From: Ulota crispa
Lineage: Eukaryota; Streptophyta; Bryopsida; Orthotrichales; Orthotrichaceae
Reading direction: 5' to 3'
DNA: 64,000 nt
Assembly (NCBI GenBank): GCA_963920765.1
Contig: OY987242.1
Location: 27,366,002-27,430,001 of the forward strand
The notes beneath the pieces are model-generated. The model did no database searches. It saw only the letters and a program-made list of their open reading frames with translations, and had not been told where the DNA came from. Position numbers and translations under genes: made by a program. Shown here piece by piece: positions 37,376 to 49,095 of the stretch. How positions within the stretch are numbered: position 1 is the first letter of the stretch; every line of letters begins with the position of its first letter.

Positions 37376-37870
37376 TCATTTTTTAATTAAATAAAATAAA
37401 ATTCTATGAAAAAAAATTGAAAAATTGAAAAAAAAAAGAATTGAACAACATAAAATATGTGAAAAGTAAAAGAAAATCAACAGAAAATTAACAAAAAATA
37501 GTAAATAATCAACAAAAAATCAACAAAATATCAACATAAAAGTACCCAAATCAACTTGAACAAATCCACAGAAAAAACAACAATTTTTGGTTGAATTTCT
37601 GTTGATTTTGTGCTAAATTTTCTACTAGTGCATTGAGATAAATAATGGAGGAAGCAAGTAGAGGTTGGGTGCAACAACATGCGCCAAAGCCAAAGAGTAA
37701 GGACACATGAACTTTACACAAAACTAGCAATTATTGTAGCATTAAGAGAGTTGCATGCCCCTCCAGATGGCCAAAGGTGTGTCAAGAGGTAACTTTGCCA
37801 AGGTTAACCCTTTAGGGTCAAGGTGCCCCGGATCATGTCGCTAGATCAACCAAAATTGGCCTCCTTGGCC

Positions 37871-38806
37871 TTAACCCCTAAAAGACTAAGCCATTTTTTC
37901 AGTGAAAATCACTCAAAATTGCCACTTTTGGAGGGTTAGTAAGAAGGTGATTTTTTTTGAAAATTTGGGAAATCCAACCATAGGGTCTTGCCCTAAACTA
38001 GATTAGGTACTTGTGGAAAAAAAATCAGGTCATTTTGGATGGACATGAGTGAGATGTTTACATCTAAAGTGAAAAGAAAGTTTTTTTTCATGCTGCCGCA
38101 AAATTTCAAAAGCCTTTGACCATTCTTACATGAAAATAATTGCTCTACGCAACTTTGCGCTTTATTTTTCCCATGTAGGAGATCAAGTCAGCTATGTGTG
38201 GGAGAATTTTCAAATCAATTGGAACTACACAACACATAGGAAAAATCAATAAGTAAAAAGAAGTAGAGAATGAGTCAAATCACTAAATTTTTAAGAATTT
38301 AATTATTAAAATGAAAAATGAAAATCCCAATGGTCATAATGTTGTGATAAACAATCTACATCCTTTAGTTTTGTTTTTTTCCAAAATAATAAAATTGAGT
38401 AAAATAAAGGACTTCAAAGTTTATTTTAGAGTAGAGATTTCATAACTGCCCGCAAACAAAAACTCCTCATAACTTTCATGTCATTGATTGAAATTGAATG
38501 ATTCAAAGCTTCTCACCTGTAAAAAGAATCTAAAGAACCAATTTCAAATTTTAATTTTTTTAAAAATTAGTTTTTAAAGAAGTTTTTGGGCTGCCCGGGC
38601 GGGCAGTCCTCCCTTGCTTTTGAGATTTTCATGCATAACTTCTTCAATAATTGTTGGAATGAGGAAAAAATTAGATGTTTGTGTAGATTTTTGAATTCCC
38701 CACCTTCAATAAAAGTTTCAGAAAATCATACAAAGTAGCTTATTCAAAGGTACATGCCCAAACTCCCACCTGTCCCCCAAAGGGACAACAGTCCTTTAGA
38801 GGTTAC
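37871..38806 (-). mobile_element. piggyBac-like MITE, class A, inverted
   Basis: TTAACCCCTAAAAGACTAAG to ...AGTCCTTTAGAGGTTAC. It reads class A backwards (tcccccaaagggacaacagtcc at the right). A lone left-type end (TTAACCCTTTAGGGTC) lies at 37804, just outside. Confidence 0.8.
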
Positions 38807-39177
38807 TGGATTAAGGCAACCTAAATGCACTATTTAATGTAGATATAAAAATTTGGGAATTCTGAATTCACATTTGAATTTGGACACTTTGGCTTCGGCA
38901 ATCTTGGAGAAGGGAAAAATTGACCAACTTTTATATAGGGCCCAGATTATTACATTTACCCTCGTTTTCAAAAGGCTTAGATTTTCCACCCTGGCACCAC
39001 AAACACGGATGTGCAGGAAACTGAACCATTTTCAAGTTTGCATGTGCAGGGGGGTGCCTGCAACGGGGTGCCGGTCGCTACATACCCAAACATTCCATTC
39101 ATGTCAGGGCCAGCTAGCTACCCGTCTCTTACACTCACCACGATGTAACTTAGGTCTTGGCAGGAAATTGCAATTGT

Positions 39178-39628
39178 TAGAGCTTCTCCACCGGTCCGGA
39201 CCAGTGTTTTTTTTTTTTTCTGTCGACAAGATATCGATTCTGCCCACCTCATTGGAGTATATGTGGAGGGAAGACATATCAGTGGGCAGAATCGACATTT
39301 TGTTGTCACAAAAAAAATAGTGGTCCGGACTCTTTCAAAGTTTTTTGTTTATTTTGGTTGGTCCTCAAGCCCCTTGATTTTCACCTATATTCTTTAAAAA
39401 GGTGGTCTTATACTCCAACACTTCCCATAAATAATCAGTTGACCACTTATCAAGAAGAGTATTTGAGGATAAAGTCCACTAAACTTAGGATCAATAATGA
39501 TGAATTGTGGCTTGAAGGGCCCTTGCTAGACACGGTAGGACAAAGTATCTTGAGACGGTATTGAGAGGGGCCTCAACACTTTTCATCCACTTTGAACGAG
39601 TTGGAGTCACTAGTGGAGATGCCATAAG
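39178..39628. mobile_element. MITE with AGAGCWTCTCCACC ends, copy 2, with a nested hairpin element
   Basis: Left agagcttctccaccggtcc; right inverse ...cactagtggagatgcc. Interior 'gaagggcccttgctagacac' matches 32713-33043. A second small element (39194-39330) interrupts the left part. Confidence 0.65.
39194..39330. mobile_element. 137-bp hairpin MITE with GTCCGGACCA ends
   Basis: Ends gtccggaccagtgttttttt and the inverse ...aaaatagtggtccggac. The inner arms (cgattctgcccac / gtgggcagaatcg) pair around a short loop. Confidence 0.65.
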
Positions 39629-40964
39629 GCTCAATTCATACTAGTGACCAGATAAAATTATCCCAAATCTCATTGGTTGAAATATCAGTTTTGTCCAATA
39701 AAACATTCACACTTAGAGTTTGTCTAGTACTTCAATTTGTGATGTCACCAACCAATATAACCATATTAGCAAACAAGATAGTGAAGATTTGGGGCTTGCT
39801 ATGAGGGTGGCTCCAAAACTTGTTAGGCAAATGAACACTCTTGATTTGTAGCAACTTTCTTATCCAACACTCTTGGATGGCGTGGAAGTGCTTGAGAGGA
39901 TGGAAGACCAAACATGGTGTCACTTTTTGTGTTTTGTCTGGTGGCTAGATTGAAACAAGCCTTACTATCTTTGTTTCAACAATTTTTCATGAGCCCCCAG
40001 GGGCAAGGACTAAGAGGAATGGTCCATGGACCAAGCAATGATTTCATTAATTTGAGCTATTTATGGAATAAGAAAATTAGAAAAACAAAGTATGTCTTGC
40101 ATGTGCTTTACGCCATGCCTTTTTTAATTTTGTGTGATTTTTCACGTTCCCTTTCTTTGCCTTATTTTCTCCTTTATTTCTTGAATGTCAAAATTTAGGT
40201 GAGAGACATATACCCAATGCTTGACACCCAATACTTATAATAAAGAAATTCAAGTTTATAATAAAGAATTTAGATGTAATTTCCAATGACTTTTCATCCT
40301 CCCTTTTATTGCCTTTCCTCTCCTCTCCTCTATAGAACTTGTGGTGTTAATAGAGGATAAATTGCATGAGCGACACTTGAGGCGATACATGGGGATGAAA
40401 GTGCCAAAGAAATACAATACTTTTCACATCAATGCCACTCGTTGACGTTTACCAATTTCAGAGTTTTGAGTGGACAAATTGCAAATCTGGGACAGATATA
40501 AAACAAGATTCAGCACAAGCTTTGAAAATTTTCCTAGGTCCATATATGGAAACCTACTAGAAAAAAGTATCAATAAAATTAAACAACAACAAAAACACTG
40601 GTAAAGAAGGAAGACAAGAAGTTTCAGATGAATAACATGATCCCCTCATTGTAGCTAACTTACTGTAGAAAGCCACTCCTGGGTGACCTCTACGTGCCCC
40701 CAATTTTTTTATTCTTATTGTGATGTTTTTGTTTGATAATTTCTTGTTCATTCAGAAAAATACTTGAATCTTCAAAAAAAGAATTCTTCCTTCTGACCAG
40801 TTCAATGAAATTGAATCAACAATATTTATTTAAAATTATGCATGCTAGTAATAGTGAGATGCCATTAGACTTTAACCCTCTCATCAACACTGATCAAATT
40901 TGTCTTTGTGGTCATGAATTGTCTTTTTCTTTTTTTGTGACACCATGGTTAGTGAGGTACTCCT
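39629..40964. other. Intergenic, no gene
   Basis: AT-rich sequence with a pyrimidine-rich stretch (40100-40330) resembling 12960-13150. Short open frames have no family features. Confidence 0.45.
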
Positions 40965-41924
40965 TTAACCCCTAAAGGACCAACTGTCCCCTCGAGGGAC
41001 AAATGGATTTTGGGCATGTATCTATAGCTTATCTACTTTTTGTGATTTTTTGAACTTTTATTGAAGGTGGGGAATTCAAAGCTCTACGTGGGCATCTAAA
41101 ATTTTCTTCATTTTGACATTTATTGAAGAAATTATGCATGCATTTCTGAAAAAGGGCAAGGGCAGGCAGCCCAAAAAAAAATCAAAGTTGCATTTTTTTT
41201 TTTTTAAAATCTGAAATTGGTTCTTTTAGATTTATACAAATTTGGGAATCTTTAAATCATTCAGTTTTGATTGATGAGATGAAAGATATGAGAAGTTTTA
41301 GTTTGCGGGTAGATATGGGACTCCCAAACCTCCATTCTTTTTGCCTCTTGTAATATTTGTTTCTTTCCTTCTTTGAGCTCTTTGTGTATTATTTTTTTGA
41401 CTTTTTCTTTTTCCAAGTTGTAGTAGACTAAAAATTCCTTGGTTTTCACCATTTGGATCAAAGTAATTCAGATTTTTGAGTTTTACATAAATTCTCCAAT
41501 TTTGCCTAGCGCATATGCAAATTTCATGGCCTTACGGTATTGCATGATTTTACAAAGTATGATCCACACCTCCATTTCATTTGAAAATTCTTCCACACAT
41601 ACTTAACTTGGTCCTCTACATGGGAAAAATAAACCTTAACTTTGCGCTAAGCAATTTTTTTGATATAGGAGCCGTCAAAGGCTTCTGAAATTTTTGGGCA
41701 GCAGCAAAAAAAACTTTTTCCCACTTCAAATGTCAATATCTCACTCCTCTACATCTAGAATGAGCTGAAATTTTTCCTACAAGTACCTCTCATAGTCTAG
41801 GGCAAGATCTTACGGTTGGATTTCCAAAAAAAAACTTGTTTTGCTAACTTTTTACTCATTCCCCCAAGAGTGGCAATTTTTAGTGATTTTAACAGAAAAA
41901 AGGGCTTGGTCCTTTAGGGGTTAA
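40965..41924 (+). mobile_element. piggyBac-like MITE, class A (best preserved)
   Basis: TTAACCCCTAAAGGACCAAC to ...GGTCCTTTAGGGGTTAA, with a perfect 16-bp inverted repeat and intact TTAA on both sides. Its right TTAA is also the left TTAA of the neighbour at 41921. Confidence 0.9.
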
Positions 41925-42899
41925 TCCCTCATTGCCTAAGGTCCAAAGAGGCCCAAACGCATCCTTGCTTTTCGAGTGTTGTTAGTCTAAATATAAGTGA
42001 AGTATGAAAATCTTAGCCATACAATCTTGTAGTGTGCATGTTGCAAATGATGTGGATCAAATTTGGGGTCATTTGACCACATATACTGGAAGATTATAAT
42101 GTTTTAGTGTTGATAAAAGATGTAGGAATTTTCTTAAAAACATGTTTGGAGGTGAAATTTGATATCTAAACCTACTCAAATGAAATTACTGAAAACGTAA
42201 AGTGGTTCAAAACTAATATACAAACACATTAATGAAAGAAAATATCATTTGATAGACTCATTGTGTTTGCAAATTTGTTTTGAACTATCCAAAAAGAGTG
42301 AAAAAAGTAGCAAACAATCACATCTATGGCTATACCTCCCTCTACTAAAATGCTTCTCATTCACTCACAACTTCTTTGATTGACATGGAATTCTAATAGC
42401 AACAACTAGACTAGTATAGGCAACTTTTCTGAAAAATTTTATTGAAAAAAGAAATTGTATGAAGATGTTATAAGCCACCAAAGTTCATTGTAATGCAAAA
42501 ATGTGTGGGTTTTGAACTTTGAGTTGCTCCTAAGCATTCAAATGAACTTGGATTGACATGAAAATTTTACCACAATTACTAGACTTTAAGGGGAACATAA
42601 CCCATCAAATTTTATTGAAAAATACATTTGATGAAAATGATACAAGCCTCCAAAGTTGCAACCATCACAATGCAATGAGGTGAACTCAAATTGACCTTGT
42701 GAACTTTGAATGGTTTTCACAAACTCAATATATCTTAGACTGATTTGAGATTTCTTTAGTAGAAACTAGACTAGAATGCGCAACTTTTCCAACAAATTTT
42801 ATTGGATTTGAATATTATATGCAAAATTTATAACTTTTCAAATTGAATTGCTAGACTATGAGAGAACACTTTTAGTCCCCTTAGGCAATGAGGGGTTAA
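41921..42899. mobile_element. piggyBac-like element, class D
   Basis: TTAATCCCTCATTGCCTAAGG to ...CCTTAGGCAATGAGGGGTTAA. The interior differs from class A. It shares the TTAA at 41921-41924 with the preceding element. Confidence 0.8.
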
Positions 42900-43237
42900 C
42901 AACATACTAAGCACGGGGGCTTGAGTTCACAAAATCTTTTTTTGTTTCAAAGTATACCACTTAGTTGCGGTATGCTAGGCAAAGGTTATTTAATTTAGCT
43001 CAGTGTACGTTATCTTATTGCACTTATTTGTAACATCAAATTATTTTGTGTTTGCTTGCAATATGCACATAAGTGGTCAGCTTGAATGATCATTTGATTC
43101 TCGACCAAGTTTTACATTGATTTTTGAGTTTCTTATTTATTTGCTAGGATTGGTCATGCATTTGTGCTCGACTTCTACGTTTACTGCTTATCTTTTTTTG
43201 GTTCATGGGGCTACTTCACCCAAACCTAAAATGTTGT

Positions 43238-43477
43238 TTAACCCTTAAAGGACCGCTCTACATATTACATAGTAAATACGCTGCCGTATAACTGGCATTT
43301 GCTACCAATAAAAAGTTTTCATTTGGGATCTTGACTAGCTCACTAGAACCGCATTGATCTATATTCTAGCTTCTTTGTTGATCTCAAATGTAATACAGGT
43401 GTGGATGCATTCCAAATACAAGAAAACACTAAATACTATATTGGTTGCAAAGGGCTCCTCAGTCCTTTAAGGGTTAA
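43238..43477. mobile_element. piggyBac-like MITE, class E (240 bp)
   Basis: TTAACCCTTAAAGGACCGCT to ...CAGTCCTTTAAGGGTTAA. Interior 'gcatttgctaccaa' and 'caaatacaagaaaa' are shared with 56233-56451 and 57732-57974. Confidence 0.85.
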
Positions 43478-43559
43478 GAGTTAGACACCCACAAGTTTGA
43501 AACAAGTGTATAGGAGGATCCCATGCTACCTCAAAAGCTCCTATAATGATCAACCAGCA

Positions 43560-44383
43560 TTAATCTCTAAATGCCTAAGGTAATTTTTGAGCTTCTAGGA
43601 ATTTGTTCTAAGTTGGACAAAACGTCAAAATTTTGATGGATTGCATTATTATTTTTTAAATTGTAACCATTCAAAATCAAATTGCATATGTTGGAGATCA
43701 CATAGGAAAAGAAAGCACAACAATATCATTTATGGATATTATAATATTTGATCAAGAGGGTGTTAAAACTTTGAAAATGACTTTAAGTCTTTCAATCCTC
43801 TTTTCAAATGTCAAATCTAAAAAAATGGTCACTTGAAAAATATGGGTTAAAGGACATAACATACATAACTCCAGTCAATATACGGCTTTTCAAAATCTCC
43901 TCTACAAACTTTTTAAATGAATTCATTAGAAGAGAATTGCCAAAAAATTGTGTTCCACTTAACAAAAAATGTGAGGTTGATTGTGTTGAGTTCTCCATTT
44001 CCAACACAAAATTACGTTGGAAATGGAGAACTCAACACAATCAACCTCACATTTTTTGTTAAGTGGAATGCGGTTTTCTAGCAGTTTGCTTCTAATGATT
44101 TCTATTGTAAATTTTTCTCCAAGGTCTAGTGTATTTTGAGGCTCATTTCCAAGAGTTCTCAACACTAAAAAAGACAAGATTGCAATGAACACCCTTGCAC
44201 AAAACCTTGAATAGAAAATCATAAACAATCATTTACAAAATCAGTTTTTTGATGCTAAAACTAAACTTCAAAAATAAAAGTTAAAAATTAAAATCTACTA
44301 AAAGTAGCAACTTCGTTAGGTTTTATAGAAGTTCAAAGTATTGACAACATCATAATGTGGTGCCATGGGCATTTAGGGGTTAA
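43560..44383. mobile_element. piggyBac-like element, class B, with an internal palindrome
   Basis: TTAATCTCTAAATGCCTAAGG to ...GGGCATTTAGGGGTTAA. Relative to the 18420 copy it has about 150-180 bp of extra sequence, most of it a perfect hairpin (43953-44068). Confidence 0.75.
43953..44068. repeat. Perfect hairpin, about 50-bp arms
   Basis: ttccacttaacaaaaaatgt... is repeated inverted to ...cattttttgttaagtggaa around the short loop acaaaattac. Weaker pairing extends to about 43925 and 44098. Confidence 0.85.
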
Positions 44384-44399
44384 TCAAATGCCAAAACCT

Positions 44400-44790
44400 C
44401 TATTATCTATCTATCTATATATATAAAAGAATACAATTTACCGCTTTGGCAATCCTTTTACCGCAATCCTTTTACCACTTGGGATAAAAAAACTTGCGTG
44501 GGTAAAAACTTGGTTGGATAAAAAAGTTGCATATGTAAAAATTTGCGTACGTAAAAAAATTTCTTAGGTATCATCTCGGGTGAGAAAAAAGTGTATGGGT
44601 TAAAAATGTATGTGTAAAAAACTTGTCGTTAAACAATAATAATGTAACAAAGCTGTATGGGTGAAAAAAAAATGTACAAAAAAAATTGTGTAGGTAAAAA
44701 ATCATTTTTTTTCCTTGAGTACACAATGACACTTCCTTAACTATGCGGGTAAAAAACTCTATGGGTGTAGAATAAAAAATTCTTTACTCC
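44400..44790. repeat. Minisatellite, GTATGGGTAAAAAA-type unit
   Basis: A short tatc/tata run (44403-44426) followed by degenerate repeats of 'gt(a/g)tgggtaaaaaa(c)ttg' (cgtgggtaaaaacttg, catatgtaaaaatttg, gtgtatgggttaaaaatg). Confidence 0.6.
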
Positions 44791-45868
44791 GAGGGAATGT
44801 TTTGTAAACAAAGACAAATATTTTGGATTAAGTTTAAAATTGGCGTACACAAATAAAAAGTAAGAGGCATTTTCTTGGGGGCAAAATGCTTTACATAATT
44901 GGGCCTAAATTATTTTGGGTCATGTTCACAATCTAAGAAGTTTTTTTAGCTTAACTAGCCAACATCCTATGTTCTCTTTCTAACCAATTTTCTAGAGTGT
45001 ACTCCTCGCTAGGCATGTAGAAATAAAGAATATTCTCTTGTTTTTTCCCTTAAATGGTAGGTTTTTTCCTAAACTTTTGAATTCAATTCAACAATTCCCA
45101 AAATCAACCAGCTAGTTTGTAACTAAATGCCAATACTCCCCGTACATTGGTCTTGTTAAACCGACGGTGTGGAGTAGAGAGGAGTTTGCCTTGGGAAATC
45201 AGTGGGATTCTAGTTGCAGCCTATCTCAAATCAACAGGTGGAAAGATACCATAAGATAAAATCTTGCTCTCTAAAATAAAGATGGAAGAAATTATAAAAC
45301 AAAAATATGCAAGAAGAAGAGAAGTAAGATATGGAGTATGTAAAATACATTATGAAGAACATCTCATTTTTTCTCAAGTAGGTTTCCACCTATATACAAA
45401 AGAGAGAAGACATAAAGTAAAAGTCCTTCTCTACTATTGGTCATTGAGTTACTTTAAATGAAAGTAATTCCAAGGTAAAAGTTACTCTTTATTATTGGTC
45501 CTTGGAATCTCTTTACTAAAATAAACTATGGTTGTTGCCTCATCAAAACCTTATCTAAGAAAACCTTACTAAACAAGGACAAAACCGCGGATGAAGGAAA
45601 AAAAGTACAACACCTCACACATACTATAATCTAATGACTTTCCTTATTTTTATCATATGCCGTGATTTACACCACAACAACAGGTGCCTATACTAGTTTG
45701 TATATAAAAACATGTGATTTGCATGTTAGCACTATTGATAGCATGGACATTATCCCATATCAGGTCACCAAAATGCAAATTCCAATATAATTGCCTAAGT
45801 ACACTACAATACATTACAATGAAATTTTTGTTCAAGTATGCTCTTTGAAAATCCATACATGTGTCACA
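44791..45868. other. Intergenic, no gene
   Basis: AT-rich sequence. I see no coding, repeat border or RNA signature that I can support. Confidence 0.4.
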
Positions 45869-46004
45869 GCATTCCTAATCCAACCATAAATACACCCTCC
45901 AAAACCAAGTCTGACATATTAGTGGCCATCAGATCATGATTTGATGGCCACTAATATGTCAGACTTGGTTTTGGAGGGCCTATTTATGGTTGGATTGGGT
46001 ATGC
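45869..46004. repeat. 136-bp hairpin, nearly perfect, single MITE or small-RNA precursor candidate
   Basis: Arms gcattcctaatccaaccata... and its inverse ...tatggttggattgggtatgc pair for about 60 bp with three or four mismatches. The loop is about 6 bases (tcatga) at 45936. Confidence 0.85.
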
Positions 46005-46474
46005 CCTAAGCTTTTTAGTAGGAAATATGCTAGCCAAATTTTGTATCTTTAAATTTGCATTGAATTCTGAAGTACAAGGGCACAATCTAGGGCATTTTTT
46101 TTGTTTTTGGTGGTCAGCCACTATGGCTACTTGTTTGAAATATACAAAGCCGGACATGCGATTTTTTTTATTTTTAAGGAGAAAACGTATGGCATTGAGT
46201 GAAAAGTGTAGGCAGTATTTTGGCAACAAAGTAAACTCTTTGAATTCAAGTGCAGAGGGGTACACTTGGCTTAAGATTTTTTTTGCAGGGAACTTGCACC
46301 AAAAAGTTTAGGAACTTCCGAAGGCCATAATTTCCTCAAAAATTGTCTATTTTTTAAACCAAAAATTGCACTAAAATCATATTGAAGGGTACTACATGAT
46401 TTGATTTTTAAAAAATCTAAAAGTTTACAAATAATAATAAAAGTTTGGCTACTTCCTATATAGTGTCTACCATC

Positions 46475-46620
46475 TAGTACTTCCACCTCTTGTTGAAATC
46501 ACCGCTTCAATTCAATTGGGCATTCTTGCAATAAGGGTTTGTAATTTCTCCATGGATACCTCACCCCAGAGTCTTTGAATGATATGTATCATTTCTTGCT
46601 TGTTCTTTGGCTGTTGGTGG
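46475..46620 (-). pseudogene. Tc1-like transposase C-terminus (relic)
   Basis: The minus strand reads QQPKNKQEMIHIIQRLWGEV, then SMEKLQTLIARMPN, a stop, then IEAVISTRGGSTRW and a stop. This matches the ending I know for Tc1/mariner transposases (a 'LW..V....L..LI..MPRR..AVI...GG.TRY' pattern), with TGA in place of one Arg codon. The catalytic region is missing. Confidence 0.7.
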
Positions 46621-46780
46621 TGGTGTAGCCCAATCGAATTCAAGCGGTGATTTTGATAAGAGGAATGGTGGACACTATATAGAAAGTAGCCAAACTTTTT
46701 TTGTCATTTGTAAACTTTTTTGTTTATTTTTATCAAATCATGTAGTACCTTTTAGTAGAATTCCAACGCAATTTTTGGTT

Positions 46781-47710
46781 TTAACCCTTAAAGGACCATT
46801 GTCTCTTTGGAGGACAAATGAGATTTTGGGCAGGTACCTACGGCCTCAATTTTTGTCATGGTTTTTTGAAACTTTTTTTGAAGATGGAAAAACACATTAG
46901 CTTTTGGGGAGTATAATTTTTATTCCAATTGATGCCAAGGAGCAAAAGTTATGCCCAAATAAGCACAAATTTGGGGACTAGGGGCAGCAAAAAAAAATCT
47001 TATAAAAACTTGAAAAAAAAAATTCGCTTTTTTTTCTTATAGATTATATCTTTATCTACTTCTGGAGCTTTGATTCATTCCATTTGGACTAGTTATGAGA
47101 AAGTTATGGACAATCTTGTTTTTTGGGCAACTCAAGCATCTTCTTGAAAAAATAACTTATAAACTTCACTTTTGAATGCAGATTTAACACTTTTTCAAAA
47201 AAAATTGTTGGAGAGGGTGAAGTTTGCTTTCTAGAACAATCTCACCATTGGGATTATTGATTTTCAATTCCATTGCAAGGTTACTAGCAATTTAAGTTTT
47301 TCTTCAATCTCATACCTTCCTCTACCTAATGGTTTTTTAAAGAATGAAAATGAAGTATTCTTTTTTGAAAAAATTTCCCAAGATTCCCAACTCAACTTCC
47401 CACCATGCAAAAATAGAATTCCAAACTCTAAGGTGCAAAAATTTTAAGTTAAAAATGTTCAAAGTTAAAAAATCTAGTCAAGCAAGGTGCAAAAAAAGTT
47501 GTTTTTTACTTTTTAAATGTAAATATCTTCCAATTTGTGCGGTCAAAGTTCTTGAGTTTTGTATGACACATTTTTATAATAGTCTAGCACAAGATCCTAT
47601 GGTTAGATATGCAAAATGCCTGATTTTCAAACTTTTTTATTCTTTGCCATAGAGGTGACAATTTTGAGTGTCTTTTGACAAAATAAAGGCCATGGTCCTT
47701 TAGGGGTTAA
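46781..47710 (+). mobile_element. piggyBac-like MITE, class A subtype
   Basis: TTAACCCTTAAAGGACCATT to ...GGTCCTTTAGGGGTTAA. The interior closely follows 26663-27593. The uninterrupted Tc1 foldback arm (TTAA at 46353-46356) preserves the pre-insertion site. Confidence 0.9.
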
Positions 47711-47807
47711 AAACGGACAATTTTTGAGGAAGTTATGTCTTCGGAAATTCTTAAAATTTTTGGCAGGTTCCCTGCAAAAAAATTTGTAAGCCAAGTGTAC
47801 CCCTCTG

Positions 47808-48674
47808 TATAGGCAAAATGTCTTGATGAGAAGTATAATTTCAATTCCTATAATAATATAGTTTTCAACGTATTTTTGCTCCCTAGTGGCTATAGTAATA
47901 CAATTTTCAACGTGTTTTTGTTACTTGTGGTGGGGCTTGCATTCAAATTTCCTAACAAAAAACAATAACTTCAAAGACCTAAGACAAACATGATAATCTC
48001 TCTACATAATATTGCAAATGTGCAAAAAAAAATGAGGAATTAAACGCACAATGAAACCCTAAACTAGCACCCTGTAACTTCATAAGCCTCTCATCAACAA
48101 TAGCTTCAAAGTTTTATTGTGCGTAGCCACCAATCACCACTATTGTAAGTCTTGATGCAACATGTATCTAGCACAACTACAAAATTGGCAATCACACAAG
48201 TGTAACAAGGCAACTTGCAAAGATTGCATCAACATAAAGAAATCCATAACTTAGGCGGGAAGCGCAATTAAGAGCTTGCAATATGGCGCTTTGAAAGTGA
48301 TGACCAAAGAAAAATAAGCAACAAGCTACAATGTGCTATTGCAAAGTGGCAAAGCCACTCGCAACGCACCAGTCTTGTTTGCAAAACCAACTAGTATCCC
48401 TGGCAAAAATAAGAGTGACAAGCAAAGCCATGTGGCAGTTAATTTGTCATGGAGGGAGAAAATTTGGCTTCATGTAAAAAAAATCACCAATTTTTTTCAA
48501 GGGCCCAATTGCCATAGCAAAAAGCCTGGTGCTTTTTGGCTGTTTTTGCCAAAAATAAATCTAAAAGGCACAATCAAGCACGCAAGTGATGCAATCAAAA
48601 AATAAACAAAAATCCTTTGAATGCATGGATCTTGAAGATGGTGAAAAGTTGGAGTTTTGCCCTTTTTGCATGCT
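47808..48674. other. Intergenic, no gene
   Basis: AT-rich sequence with small open frames only. No supported element border. Confidence 0.4.
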
Positions 48675-49095
48675 AAGGTAGTCGGCTCTTAAAGCGTTTG
48701 GGCATTTTGAATTGCCCATGTAGATTGTAGAGAAATGGACATGAGGAGGTTCTTAAATCATCCTCTTACAATAATTGAATGCATGAAAAAAAAAAATTTA
48801 ATTGCAAGAGCCAATCATTCTCCTTGCTTTCCCAAGTCTCTTCACAACTTACAAGTGAACAGTTCTTGAAAGGTTTAGGGTCATAAATAAGGGCCTATAG
48901 CACATGCACTTTGAAAATTCATAAGTAATTCAAAAATACTTCAGAAAATATGAAACGATTTGTGTTACATACCACATCTATTTCTCTTTGTTTGAAAAAT
49001 GAATTATAAATCCTCTCATCCACGGAAAACCATGAAAAAGGGAATGAGCCCTTAGATGCTCGGTTTTCAAGCCGACAACCTTACTACCTTACTTC
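48675..49095. mobile_element. Possible MITE with TAAGGTAGTCGGCTC ends
   Basis: ctaaggtagtcggctcttaaa at the left is approximately mirrored by ttttcaagccgacaacctta at the right, resembling the TAAGGTAGGAGGCTC family. Tentative. Confidence 0.4.

Larger units (their letters stand above)
34383..37630. mobile_element. Non-autonomous CACTA-like element, 3.2 kb
   Basis: The right end, read inward, is CACTAGTAGAAAATTTAGC; the left end is CATTAGAAGAAAATTCCG. Both continue with 'aaaatcaacag(a)' repeats that recur subterminally on both sides (34400-34520 and 37470-37610). There is no transposase; the interior is a large minisatellite, a nested MITE and a SINE-like unit. The left terminus has one change from CACTA. 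Confidence 0.65.
46254..47807. mobile_element. Tc1/mariner foldback element, split by a piggyBac-like copy
   Basis: Left end cagaggggtacacttggctt; right end inverse ...agccaagtgtacccctctg. The arms are over 200 bp long. Both arms include the tail of a Tc1-type transposase in opposite orientation. A class A piggyBac-like element (46781-47710) interrupts the right arm. Confidence 0.75.

Noticed and set aside
44398-44440. Helitron-like 5' end (tctatctatatatataaaag)
   Set aside because: It looks like a tetranucleotide run; no hairpin-CTRR 3' end was found.
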